A stretch of 37,394 nt of DNA from assembly GCA_023954175.1 (NCBI GenBank), contig JAMLIM010000035.1:1-37394 (forward strand), given 5' to 3'. Made by a program: the position numbers and the translations under genes. The notes beneath the pieces were generated by a model. The model saw nothing but the letters and a program-made list of their open reading frames with translations, made no database searches and was not told where the DNA came from. This document shows positions 1 to 7,431 of the stretch, piece by piece. Position 1 is the stretch's first letter. Each line of letters opens with the position of its first letter. The DNA is from Rhizobacter sp. (lineage in GTDB: Bacteria > Pseudomonadota > Gammaproteobacteria > Burkholderiales > Burkholderiaceae_C).

Positions 1-1
1 A

Positions 2-460
2 CTCTACCTGCTGATCATCTTCGCGTCGATCTTCGAGCCGTCGCTCCTGTTGCTGCTCGTGCTCTTGTCGCTGTTCGGCTGGATCGGCCTGTCCGACTAC
101 GTGCGCGCCGAGTTCTTCCGCAACCGCGGCCTCGAGTTCGTCAAGGCGGCGCGCGCGATGGGCTTGTCCAACCTGCAGATCATCTGGCGCCATGTGCTGC
201 CGAATTCGATGACGCCCGTCATCACCTTCCTGCCGTTTCGCATGAGCGGCGCGATCCTCGCGCTCGTCGCGCTCGATTTCCTGGGGCTCGGCGTGCCGCC
301 CTCGGTGCCCTCGCTCGGCGACCTGGTGAAGCAGGGCAAGGCCAACCTCGACGCCTGGTGGATCATCTTCCCGACCTTCGCGGTGCTGGTGTTCACGCTG
401 CTGCTGCTGACCTTCATCGGCGACGCGCTGCGCGACGCCTTCGACACGCGCAAATCATGA
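2..460 (+). CDS. yejE: Peptide ABC transporter permease, YejE-type (3' part)
   Basis: This is the C-terminal part of an inner-membrane permease; the 5' end lies outside the window. The reading frame is open from base 2, and 152 residues are visible. The EAA loop of binding-protein-dependent permeases can be seen: FVKAARAMGLSNLQIIWRHVLPN, with the invariant Gly and the following hydrophobic segments. The stretch LGLGVPPSVPSLGDLV is typical of the DppC/OppC/YejE C-terminus. The next gene encodes a double ATPase of YejF type, so the pair fits a YejABEF oligopeptide or microcin-C-like importer. Exact substrate cannot be told from this fragment. The family call is firm; the yejE name rests on the YejF neighbour. 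Confidence 0.88.
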   Translation, partial: LYLLIIFASIFEPSLLLLLVLLSLFGWIGLSDYVRAEFFRNRGLEFVKAARAMGLSNLQIIWRHVLPNSMTPVITFLPFRMSGAILALVALDFLGLGVPPSVPSLGDLVKQGKANLDAWWIIFPTFAVLVFTLLLLTFIGDALRDAFDTRKS

Positions 461-653
461 ATGAAACTGACGACCCCCGGCCGTCTGGCGGCCGCCCCCC
501 GCGGGGGCACCGAACCCGACCGGGAGACCCGGATCGGGTTCGGCGCGCTAACACCGCCATACCCCCTGGTTGCCTGCGGCAACCGGTCCCCGAGGGGAAG
601 ACAAACCCGTTTCATGCGTCGCGGGTCGCGCGACGCGCGGTGGGGCAACTGAC
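461..653 (+). repeat. Hairpin-rich intergenic element between yejE and yejF
   Basis: This 193-base spacer separates two genes that should be co-transcribed, and it is almost entirely self-complementary. At 510-543 CCGAACCCGA and CCGGG pair with CCCGG and TCGGGTTCGG around an AGA loop, giving a stem of about 15 bp with one bulged A at 533. At 568-584 GGTTGCC pairs with GGCAACC around TGC. Near 614-635 GCGTCGCG pairs with CGCGACGC. It opens with ATGAAACTG followed by a C-run/G-run palindrome, the same opening as the element at 23908-23985, so both look like members of a dispersed intergenic repeat family. No open frame in it looks coding. Confidence 0.6.
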
Positions 654-668
654 ATGAGGGGCTCAAAC

Positions 669-2261
669 ATGAATGCCGCACCGCTGCTGTCGGTCGAGCA
701 CCTGAACGTGCGCTTCGGCGATTCGCGCGTCGTCGATGACGTGTCCTTCTCGATTGCTGCGGGCGAGAAGTTCGCGCTCGTCGGCGAGTCGGGTTCGGGC
801 AAGTCGATCAGCGCGCTGTCGGTGCTGCGACTCGTCGATGCAGCGACGACGAGCGGCCTGATCCGCTTCGATGGCGAGGACCTGCTCGCCAAGAGCGAGC
901 GCGAGATGCGCGGCATCCGCGGCGCGCGCATCGGCATGATCTTCCAGGAGCCGATGACGGCGCTCAACCCGCTCTACACGGTCGGCAACCAGATCGGCGA
1001 AGTGCTCGAACTTCACGAGGGCCTGAGCAAAGCGCAGGCGCGTGCGCGAGCGATCGAGCTGCTCGCGCGCACCGGCATCCCCGAGCCCGAGCGCCGCATC
1101 GACACCTTGCCGCACCAGATGTCGGGCGGCCAGCGTCAGCGCGCGATGATTGCGATGGCGCTTGCCTGCCGACCGCAGTTGCTGATCGCGGACGAACCGA
1201 CGACCGCGCTCGACGTCACGATCCAGGCGCAGATCCTCGCCCTGCTCGACGAATTGCAGCGCGAGATGGGCATGGCGCTGCTCTTCATCACGCACGACCT
1301 GAATCTCGTGCGCCGCTTCACGCACCGCGTGGGCGTGATGGAGCGCGGCAGGCTCGTCGAGACCGGCGGGACCGATGCCGTGTTCGGCAATCCGCAGCAT
1401 GCGTACACGAAGAAGCTGCTCGCCAGCCGGCCGCAGCGCGTCGTGCTGCCGGTCGCGGACGACGCGCCGGTGCTCGTCGACGGCAAGGACGTCCGGGTCG
1501 AGTTCAAGAGTTCGGCCGGCTGGTTCCGGACGCGCAGTTTCGTCGCGGTGCGCGACGCGACGCTGGCGCTCAAGCGCGGCGAGACGCTGGGCATCGTCGG
1601 CGAATCGGGGTCGGGCAAGACGACGCTCGGCATGGCGCTGCTCGCGTTGCAGCCGATCGCGGGCGGCCGCATCGAGATGGGCGCGACGCGCATCGACGAC
1701 GCCGGGCGCGACGCCTTGCGCGCGATGCGCAAGCGCATGCAGGTCGTGTTCCAGGATCCTTTCGCCAGCCTCTCCCCGCGCATGACGGTGGGCCAGATCG
1801 TCGGCGAAGGGCTTGCGCTGCACATGCCGGAGCTGTCGAAGGCCGAGCGCGAGAAACGCGTGCTGGAGATGCTCGCCGAGGTCGGCCTGAGCGAGGCGCA
1901 GGGGCTCTACAACGTGCTGCAGCGCTATCCGCACGAGTTCTCGGGCGGGCAGCGCCAGCGCATCGCGATCGCGCGTGCGGTGGTGCTGCGCCCCGAAGTG
2001 CTGGTGCTAGACGAGCCGACCTCGGCGCTCGATGTCTCGGTGCAGCAGCAGGTGCTCGCATTGCTCGCGCAGCTGCAGCAGCATTACGGCATGAGCTATG
2101 TCTTCATCAGCCACGACCTCGCGGTCGTGCGCGCGATGTCGCACCGGGTGCTGGTGATGAAGGACGGCGAGATCGTCGAGCGTGGCGAGGCGCTGGCGCT
2201 GTTCGATGCGCCGGCGCATGCGTACACGAAATCACTGCTTGCGGCGGCGCACCTGGCTTGA
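669..2261 (+). CDS. yejF: Dual-ATPase subunit of peptide ABC importer, YejF-type
   Basis: The 530-residue protein contains two complete ABC ATPase domains and powers the YejE-containing importer on the cytoplasmic face. Domain 1 has Walker A GESGSGKS at 39-46, signature MSGGQRQR near 151 and Walker [13 protein letters not shown]. Domain 2 has Walker [10 protein letters not shown] from 311, signature FSGGQRQR near 424 and Walker [13 protein letters not shown]. The length matches enterobacterial YejF (about 529). I chose ATG 669 because GAGGGG at 656-661 sits 7 bases upstream; ATG 654 is also in frame but overlaps that ribosome site. It probably belongs to the yejE transcript despite the structured 200-base spacer. 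Confidence 0.93.
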   Translation: MNAAPLLSVEHLNVRFGDSRVVDDVSFSIAAGEKFALVGESGSGKSISALSVLRLVDAATTSGLIRFDGEDLLAKSEREMRGIRGARIGMIFQEPMTALNPLYTVGNQIGEVLELHEGLSKAQARARAIELLARTGIPEPERRIDTLPHQMSGGQRQRAMIAMALACRPQLLIADEPTTALDVTIQAQILALLDELQREMGMALLFITHDLNLVRRFTHRVGVMERGRLVETGGTDAVFGNPQHAYTKKLLASRPQRVVLPVADDAPVLVDGKDVRVEFKSSAGWFRTRSFVAVRDATLALKRGETLGIVGESGSGKTTLGMALLALQPIAGGRIEMGATRIDDAGRDALRAMRKRMQVVFQDPFASLSPRMTVGQIVGEGLALHMPELSKAEREKRVLEMLAEVGLSEAQGLYNVLQRYPHEFSGGQRQRIAIARAVVLRPEVLVLDEPTSALDVSVQQQVLALLAQLQQHYGMSYVFISHDLAVVRAMSHRVLVMKDGEIVERGEALALFDAPAHAYTKSLLAAAHLA

Positions 2262-2307
2262 CGAAACCGGCGCCGCCCGCGCGGCGCTGAGGCCACCCTC
2301 ACAGGGT

Positions 2308-2324
2308 CGCCGCCTGCGGCGGCG
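2308..2324. terminator. GC hairpin between convergent genes
   Basis: CGCCGCC (2308-2314) and GGCGGCG (2318-2324) form a perfect 7-bp stem around TGC. It lies between the stop of yejF and the stop of the convergent minus-strand gene, where a bidirectional terminator would be expected. No T-tract follows on either strand, so intrinsic termination is uncertain. Confidence 0.35.
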
Positions 2325-2325
2325 C

Positions 2326-2748
2326 TCAGTGAAGGCCGAGCTTCTTGATCGCGCGCTGCACCTCGCACTGCCAGGGCAATGCATGCACGAGTTCGTTCAG
2401 GTGCGGCGCCGCCTCGGACGCGGTCAGCACCTCGCCGCCCGGGCCGAGCAGGCGCACATTCGTGATCACGGCCATCGGATCGGCCATCGCAACGACGCCG
2501 TGCGTCAGCTCGATCCAGTCCCACGCGAGGCCGGCCGCCTGCTCGGCCTCGGAGTCGCCCCACAGCGTCTGCCCGCTGCAGACCGGCTGTCCGGGGTTCG
2601 TGACGCGCGTGCCGAGATGCATAAAACGTCGCCCCTCGGGGTGCGGTGCCTGCCACAATACGGTTGGCCAGGCAAACACGGCCCACGCGGGGATGGAGGG
2701 CGGCTCGAGGTGGTGTCGGGCCGGCGAAGATGCGAGATGTTTCATCAT
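2326..2748 (-). CDS. Hypothetical protein, Trp-rich, next to luxR
   Basis: I do not recognise this family. The frame encodes about 140 residues from tandem ATG codons at 2748 and 2745; an upstream ATG at 2784 is in frame but sits at the edge of the lux-box-like palindrome at 2785-2800, so the shorter form is preferred. No clear Shine-Dalgarno precedes either. The composition looks coding: many Trp, ordered motifs such as LWGDSEAEQ, LAWDWIEL and ALPWQCEVQRAI, and a C-terminal half without low complexity. No signal peptide or membrane segment is evident. It diverges from luxR across a roughly 107-base gap that holds the palindrome, so it may share quorum control. Function unknown. Confidence 0.6.
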   Translation of the reverse strand: MMKHLASSPARHHLEPPSIPAWAVFAWPTVLWQAPHPEGRRFMHLGTRVTNPGQPVCSGQTLWGDSEAEQAAGLAWDWIELTHGVVAMADPMAVITNVRLLGPGGEVLTASEAAPHLNELVHALPWQCEVQRAIKKLGLH

Positions 2749-2782
2749 GTTGTGCAGTATGAGCAAGATCAAACGGCTTGCC

Positions 2783-2802
2783 ATCTGTAAACTTTGTCAG
2801 GG
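2783..2802. promoter_or_regulatory. Candidate lux box in luxR / hypothetical gene divergent promoter
   Basis: The sequence contains CTGTAAACTTTGTCAG (2785-2800), matching the CTG-N10-CAG pattern of LuxR-family operators and sharing 12 of 16 positions with the stronger box at 3627-3642. It lies 56 bases before the preferred luxR start (2856) and 37 bases before the divergent gene. This fits autoregulation of luxR. The match is imperfect and binding is inferred. Confidence 0.5.
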
Positions 2803-2855
2803 GGACTGCAAAAGACCGTTCGCGTGAATTGCGGCGGGTCCTTCAAGGGAAACTG

Positions 2856-3569
2856 ATGTTGCAGGGTGGGTTCTTGTCGGTCATGGAAGCGCGGAGCCAA
2901 GACGAGTTCCGGAGTGAGGTCGTGCGCTTTTCACAGAAGCTAGGCTTCGATACCGTATCTGCAATCACAGTCATCGATCACCCGTTAGGCGCGCCTGAGT
3001 TCATCACCGTCCACAATGCGCCGGAAGCCTTTTGCGACGTTTTGGATGACTCGTCAAAGATGCGTCGTGATCCGGTGATGCAGCACTGCAAGCATCAGAG
3101 CGTACCGATCATCTGGAATCAGGATACATACACTTCCAGCGGGACCGGTGACATCTGGGAAGAGCAGGCGCAGTTCGGATTTCGCAATGGCGTTTGCCTC
3201 GCACTGCATATGCCAGAAGGGCGGCATTTCGTTCTCGGCGTAGACCGCGCACAGGCGATGCCCAAGGACCCCAGCGAGTTGACGCGCATGGTCGCGGACC
3301 TCCAACTGTTTGCCGTCCATGCGCAGGATGCCGCGCTGCGCATCCTGGTGCCCGCTGCGGCGCAGCCCGAGCGCCCGCAACTCACGCCGCGCGAACTCGA
3401 ATGCCTGCGCTGGACCATGGACGGCAAGACGGCTTGGGAGGTCGGTGAGGTGCTCGGCATCAGCGAACGCACCGCAGTGTTGCATATCAACAACGGAATG
3501 CACAAGCTCGACTGCACCAACAAGCACCAGGCCGTGTTGAAGGCGCTTCGCCTCGGTCTCATCCGCTGA
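2856..3569 (+). CDS. LuxR-family quorum-sensing regulator (autoinducer-binding domain + HTH)
   Basis: The 237-residue protein has the usual LuxR length. Residues about 15-160 form the autoinducer-binding domain and about 175-235 the LuxR helix-turn-helix (LTPRELECL, DGKTAWEVGEVLGISERTAVLHINN). ATG 2856 is chosen because AAGGGA ends 5 bases before it; an in-frame TTG at 2778 would place the start upstream of the lux-box-like palindrome. Aligning DPV (D72-P73) to TraR D70-P71 keeps D72, P73 and W87, but the positions of TraR W57 and Y61 become F59 and L63. No luxI-type synthase is present in the window, so this is a LuxR solo as far as can be seen. The gene is visibly less GC-rich than its neighbours, consistent with transfer. 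Confidence 0.92.
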   Translation: MLQGGFLSVMEARSQDEFRSEVVRFSQKLGFDTVSAITVIDHPLGAPEFITVHNAPEAFCDVLDDSSKMRRDPVMQHCKHQSVPIIWNQDTYTSSGTGDIWEEQAQFGFRNGVCLALHMPEGRHFVLGVDRAQAMPKDPSELTRMVADLQLFAVHAQDAALRILVPAAAQPERPQLTPRELECLRWTMDGKTAWEVGEVLGISERTAVLHINNGMHKLDCTNKHQAVLKALRLGLIR

Positions 3570-3624
3570 AATCGTGCGTTTTTGGCGTTTTCGTTACACG
3601 CTTTTTGCGAGTTTGGCATCCCTA

Positions 3625-3671
3625 CCCTGTAAGACTTGACAGTTTCAAACGACGGCAATGCCTGTTGGAAT
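3625..3671 (+). promoter_or_regulatory. Candidate lux box and -10 for the peptide operon
   Basis: CCCTGTAAGACTTGACAGTT (3625-3644) has CTGT and ACAG arms in CTG-N10-CAG spacing. As I remember the cepI box of Burkholderia cenocepacia, CCCTGTAAGAGTTACCAGTT, 17 of 20 positions agree; that comparison is from memory. A -10-like TGGAAT lies at 3666-3671, which would put the start site near 3678 and the box centre about 43 bases upstream, the normal class II position for LuxR activators that replace a -35 element. The peptide gene starts at 3725. Confidence 0.72.
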
Positions 3672-3724
3672 CCGGGCTGTGAGCACGCAGCGTGCCCGCA
3701 GAGAACCCCACCCAGGAGTCCGAC

Positions 3725-3904
3725 ATGCAAGCCAGCCTCAAGTCTTTCGTTTCCCGTGCCCTTGGCCAAAGCGTCCGCGAGCTCGAAACCTCACGCATCG
3801 GCGCGCCGCAACCGTTGCCGGCCCGTCTTCATCAGTTGGTCGGCGGCGGGGTTGCCGCGCCGAAGCACGGCTGGGACGTTGCCGCGCCGAAGCACGGCTG
3901 GTAA
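3725..3904 (+). CDS. Double-glycine peptide precursor with duplicated VAAPKHGW core
   Basis: This 59-residue frame is too small for most gene finders but is well supported. AGGAG at 3714-3718 lies 6 bases before ATG 3725. Residues 1-41 look like a leader (amphipathic N-terminus, then LPARLHQLVGG); counting back from G40-G41, Leu falls at -4 and -7 as in C39-processed leaders. The rest is GVAAPKHGWDVAAPKHGW: two exact VAAPKHGW copies joined by Asp and ending at Trp59. There is no Cys, so lanthionine or disulfide chemistry is ruled out. It sits between a candidate lux box and HlyD/C39-ABC export genes, which suggests it is the exported signal or toxin. I know no described family with this core. 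Cleavage after G41 or G42 is inferred. Confidence 0.72.
   Translation: MQASLKSFVSRALGQSVRELETSRIGAPQPLPARLHQLVGGGVAAPKHGWDVAAPKHGW
3851..3901 (+). repeat. 24-bp perfect direct repeat encoding the peptide core
   Basis: The 24-base unit at 3851-3874 recurs without mismatch at 3878-3901, separated by GAC, so the period is 27 bases and the frame is kept. Each unit encodes VAAPKHGW. Perfect identity at synonymous positions points to a recent duplication or gene conversion. Confidence 0.97.
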
Positions 3905-3919
3905 GCCTATTCGCCCCCC

Positions 3920-3939
3920 GCAGGCCCGCCCGGGCCTGC
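3920..3939 (+). terminator. Hairpin between peptide gene and export genes (possible attenuator)
   Basis: GCAGGCCCG (3920-3928) pairs perfectly with CGGGCCTGC (3931-3939) over a CC centre. It lies 15 bases after the peptide stop and 16 before the likely hlyD start. There is no T-tract, so it may be a partial terminator or an mRNA 3' stabiliser that lets the small precursor be made in excess over the exporter. This role is inferred. Confidence 0.45.
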
Positions 3940-3955
3940 AATCGCGGACGAGGAC

Positions 3956-5290
3956 GTGCCAGCCGATGACGCCAAGGCCACGCTTCGCCCTGCCGGCGTG
4001 ACGCTGCTGTTCCGGCCCGAAGCGGTCGACGGTCAGCGTCAATCCTGGCTGGGCGGGGTCCAACTCGTCCGGCCGCTGTCGATGACATTGCTCACCGTCT
4101 TCACGGTGAGCGTCGCGGCGTTGGTGATCGGCTATCTGTTCGTCGGCGAATACACGCGCAAGGCGCATGTGAGCGGTGTGCTCGTGCCCGACCTGGGCCT
4201 GATCCGCCTCGTGCCGCCGGAAGCAGCCACCGTGCTTGCAAACCATGCGCGCGAGGGGCAGAGAGTCACGCGCGGCGATGTGCTCTTCGAGCTGTCGGTC
4301 GACCGTGCAACGATCGCCGGCGACACTCAGGCTGCGGTGCAGCAAAGTCTCGCCGAGCGCGAGCGCAGCCTTCAGGCGAGTCTGCGCCAGCAGGAGCAGC
4401 TCTTGCAGGCGCAGCGCACAGGGCTCGACCGCCGCCTTGCCGACATGCGGCGTGAGCTGGTGCAGATCGAAGCCGAGGCCGCGATTCAGCAGCAACGCCT
4501 CGAGCTCGCGCAGCAGTCGCAGGCGCGGCTCGAGTCGCTGCGCAACGAGAATTTCATTTCCGATGCTGCCCTGCAGACCAAGGCCGAGGAGTTGCTCGGC
4601 CAGAAGGCGCAGTTGCAGGCGCTCGAGCGTCAACGTGCAGCGCAGTTGCGCGAGATCGGCACACTCGAGACGCAGCAACGCGAATTGCCGCTGCAAGCCG
4701 AGGCGCTGCAGCGCCAGACCGAACGCAGCCTGGCCGCGTTGTCTCAGGAGTCGGTCGAGAGCGCGGCGCGCCAGCGCATCGTGATCCGCGCGCCGCAGGA
4801 TGGCGTGCTGACGACCGTGCTCGCCGAGGTGGGCCAGAGTGTGCAGCCCAACGTGGCGCTGGCAAGCCTGATGCCGGCGCAGGCGAAACTGGAGGCGCAC
4901 CTCTACGCACCGTCGAGCGCGATCGGCTTTCTTCGCCCCGACCAGCCGGTGCAGCTGCGCTATCAGGCCTACGCATACCAGAAGTTCGGGCACTACCTCG
5001 GGCATGTCCTGCAGGTGTCGCGCACGCCGCTGCAGGCCAACGAACTCGCGGGCCTCGCGCTGTCCACCGCGGCGACCGGCGCCGGTGCCGGCGCGCTCAG
5101 CGGCGGCCCGAATGCAGGCGAGCCGCTGTATCGCATCACCGTCGCGCTCGATCGGCAGGACGTGTCGGCCTACGGGCAGGCGCAGCCGCTCGCGCCCGGC
5201 ATGCAGCTCGAGGCCGATGTGCTGCTGGACCGCCGCCGGCTGATCGAGTGGCTGTTCGAACCCGTGCTCGGCGTCGCCGGGCGCGTCTGA
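3956..5290 (+). CDS. HlyD-type membrane-fusion adaptor for peptide export
   Basis: The 444-residue protein resembles the periplasmic adaptor of bacteriocin/type I exporters, linking the inner-membrane ABC protein to an outer-membrane channel. One membrane helix spans about residues 41-63. A lipoyl-like half (VSGVLVPDLGLIRLVPP) follows, then a long Gln/Arg/Leu/Ala-rich coiled coil at about 125-265, the second lipoyl half (IVIRAPQDGVLTTVLAEVGQ) and a beta-barrel domain to the C-terminus. The start is uncertain: GTG 3956 has a GAGG too close to be ideal, and later GTG codons exist. The stop is 2 bases before the C39 transporter, so the two are surely co-translated. No TolC-like gene is in the window. 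Confidence 0.9.
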   Translation: MPADDAKATLRPAGVTLLFRPEAVDGQRQSWLGGVQLVRPLSMTLLTVFTVSVAALVIGYLFVGEYTRKAHVSGVLVPDLGLIRLVPPEAATVLANHAREGQRVTRGDVLFELSVDRATIAGDTQAAVQQSLAERERSLQASLRQQEQLLQAQRTGLDRRLADMRRELVQIEAEAAIQQQRLELAQQSQARLESLRNENFISDAALQTKAEELLGQKAQLQALERQRAAQLREIGTLETQQRELPLQAEALQRQTERSLAALSQESVESAARQRIVIRAPQDGVLTTVLAEVGQSVQPNVALASLMPAQAKLEAHLYAPSSAIGFLRPDQPVQLRYQAYAYQKFGHYLGHVLQVSRTPLQANELAGLALSTAATGAGAGALSGGPNAGEPLYRITVALDRQDVSAYGQAQPLAPGMQLEADVLLDRRRLIEWLFEPVLGVAGRV

Positions 5291-5292
5291 TC

Positions 5293-7431
5293 ATGTTCGG
5301 CGATCTGCACCTGGGCTTCGGCTCGAAGCGGGCGCCGGTGATCCTGCAGACCGAAGCGGCCGAGTGCGGGCTGGCGTGCCTCGCCATGGTCGCCGCACAT
5401 CACGGGCTTCGCACCGACCTGCCGACGCTGCGCCGACGCTTCACGCTCTCGCTCAAGGGCGTGACGCTCGCCGATCTGGTGCGCATGGCGGGCGCGCTGC
5501 AGCTCAACGCGCGGCCGCTGCGCGCCGAGCTCGATCACTTGCCGCAGCTGGCCCTGCCCTGTGTCTTGCACTGGGACCTGAACCACTTCGTCGTGCTGGT
5601 GTCGGTGCGCGGCGGCGTCGCGGAGATTCACGATCCGGCGCACGGCGTGCGCCGCATGAAGCTTGCCGAAGTGTCGCGCCACTTCACCGGTGTCGCGCTT
5701 GAGCTGTCGCCGGCGGCCGAGTTCGTCACCGGCAACGCGCGCCAGCGCATCACGCTGCGCCAGCTACTCGGCCGCGTGACGGGGTTGAAGCGTTCGCTCT
5801 TCCAGATCTTCGCACTCGCGCTGGCGCTCGAAGCCTTCGTCTTGCTCTCGCCCTTCTTCATCCAATGGGTGGTCGATGGCGTGCTGCTCAGCGCCGACCG
5901 GGACCTGCTCGTCACCCTCGGTGTCGGCTTCGGCCTGCTGGTGCTGATGCAGGTGACGGCCGCTGCGCTGCGCTCCTGGGCGGTGCTGTATCTCTCGGCG
6001 ACGCTCAACGTGCAGTGGCTCGGCAACGTTTTCGCGCACCTGATGCGCCTGCCGCTGGCATGGTTCGAGAAGCGTCACACGGGCGACGTGATGTCACGCT
6101 TCGGCGCGATCCAGCAGATCCAGCAAACGCTGACGACGCACTTCATCGAGGCCGTGCTCGACGGCCTGCTCGTCGTCGTGACACTCGCGATGATGCTCGT
6201 CTACAGCACGACATTGACTGCGATCGTGCTCGGCGCGGTGCTGCTCTATGCGCTCTTGAAGTGGGCCTTGTTCAAGCCCTTGCGCAACGCGACCGAGGAA
6301 GCGATCGTCCACGACGCGCAGCGCGCCACGCACTTTCTCGAGTCGCTGCGCGGCGTGCAGGCGATCAAGCTGTTCAACCGCCAGCAGGATCGACAGGCGC
6401 GCTTCATGAACGTCGTCGTCGAGGCGATGAACGCGACCCTCGCGACGCGCAAGATCGATCTCTTGCTCACGATGTCGCACAAGCTCCTGTTCGGCATCGA
6501 GCGGGTGGCGGTCATCTGGGTCGGCGCGCTGCTCGTGATGCAGCAAAGCTTCACCGTCGGCATGTTGTTCGCGTTCATCGCGTTCAAGGAGCAGTTCGCG
6601 ACCCGCATCAGCGGCCTGATCGACAAGGGCGTCGAGCTCAGCATGCTGAAGCTGCAGGGTGAACGCCTGTCGGACATCGTGCTCACCGCACCCGAGGACG
6701 ACGCCCCGAAGGCCCACGAAGGGCGCGAACTCGAGGCACGGCTCTCACTCCGTGACGTTTCGTTTCGCTATGCGGAAGGGGAACCCGAGGTACTTTCCGG
6801 TCTGAGCCTCGAGATCGAGCCCGGCGAGTCGGTCGCGATCGTCGGCCCCTCGGGCTGCGGCAAGACGACGCTGCTCAAGGTGATGCTGGGCATGCACACG
6901 CCCGATGCCGGCGAGATCACGGTCGGCGGCGCGCGCCTGGAGCAGATCGGCCTCGCGCGCTGGCGCGACATGATCGGCACCGTGATGCAGGACGAGCCGC
7001 TGTTCGCAGGCTCTATCGCCGACAACATCTGCTTCTTCGACGTCGAGCCCGATCTCGCCTGGGTCGAGGAATGCGCCCGGCGGGCCTCGGTGAACGAGGA
7101 GATCGACGTGCTGCCGATGGGCTATCACACGCTGATCGGCAGCATGGGCGCGACGCTGTCGGGCGGGCAGAAGCAGCGCATCCTGCTCGCGCGCGCGCTG
7201 TACAAGCGGCCGCGCTTCCTCTTCCTCGACGAGGCGACGAGCTCGCTCGACGTCGATCGCGAGCGGCTCGTGAACCAGGCCGTCGCGCAGTTGCAGTTGA
7301 CGCGCGTGATCGTCGCCCACCGGCCGGAGACGATCGCGTCGGCCGATCGCGTGATCGTGCTGCAGCAAGGCGCCGCACATACGCTGCAGCAGCTGCAGGG
7401 CGGCAGCGGGCCGCGCAGGGGCCGGGCATGA
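5293..7431 (+). CDS. C39 peptidase-containing ABC exporter (bacteriocin/peptide type)
   Basis: The 712-residue protein combines protease, membrane and ATPase parts and should cleave double-glycine leaders while exporting the core peptide. The C39 domain (about 1-140) has a complete active site: Q19, C25 in QTEAAECGLACL, H98 in NHFVVL and D114 in HDPA. The transmembrane domain spans about 165-450. The ATPase domain carries Walker A GPSGCGKTT, signature LSGGQKQR, Walker B FLFLDEAT and the switch His in AHRPET. The architecture matches peptidase-containing ABC transporters. It is 2 bases after hlyD and overlaps the acetyltransferase start by ATGA. The obvious substrate is the peptide at 3725-3904. 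Confidence 0.95.
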   Translation: MFGDLHLGFGSKRAPVILQTEAAECGLACLAMVAAHHGLRTDLPTLRRRFTLSLKGVTLADLVRMAGALQLNARPLRAELDHLPQLALPCVLHWDLNHFVVLVSVRGGVAEIHDPAHGVRRMKLAEVSRHFTGVALELSPAAEFVTGNARQRITLRQLLGRVTGLKRSLFQIFALALALEAFVLLSPFFIQWVVDGVLLSADRDLLVTLGVGFGLLVLMQVTAAALRSWAVLYLSATLNVQWLGNVFAHLMRLPLAWFEKRHTGDVMSRFGAIQQIQQTLTTHFIEAVLDGLLVVVTLAMMLVYSTTLTAIVLGAVLLYALLKWALFKPLRNATEEAIVHDAQRATHFLESLRGVQAIKLFNRQQDRQARFMNVVVEAMNATLATRKIDLLLTMSHKLLFGIERVAVIWVGALLVMQQSFTVGMLFAFIAFKEQFATRISGLIDKGVELSMLKLQGERLSDIVLTAPEDDAPKAHEGRELEARLSLRDVSFRYAEGEPEVLSGLSLEIEPGESVAIVGPSGCGKTTLLKVMLGMHTPDAGEITVGGARLEQIGLARWRDMIGTVMQDEPLFAGSIADNICFFDVEPDLAWVEECARRASVNEEIDVLPMGYHTLIGSMGATLSGGQKQRILLARALYKRPRFLFLDEATSSLDVDRERLVNQAVAQLQLTRVIVAHRPETIASADRVIVLQQGAAHTLQQLQGGSGPRRGRA

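Noticed and set aside
2778-2855. Extended luxR start at TTG 2778
   Set aside because: It overlaps the lux-box-like palindrome, has no ribosome site, and adds 26 residues not usual in LuxR proteins; ATG 2856 has AAGGGA at the right distance.
3791-5005. Minus-strand open frame across the hlyD-like gene
   Set aside because: Composition and lack of motifs mark it as a shadow; it also crosses the peptide gene.
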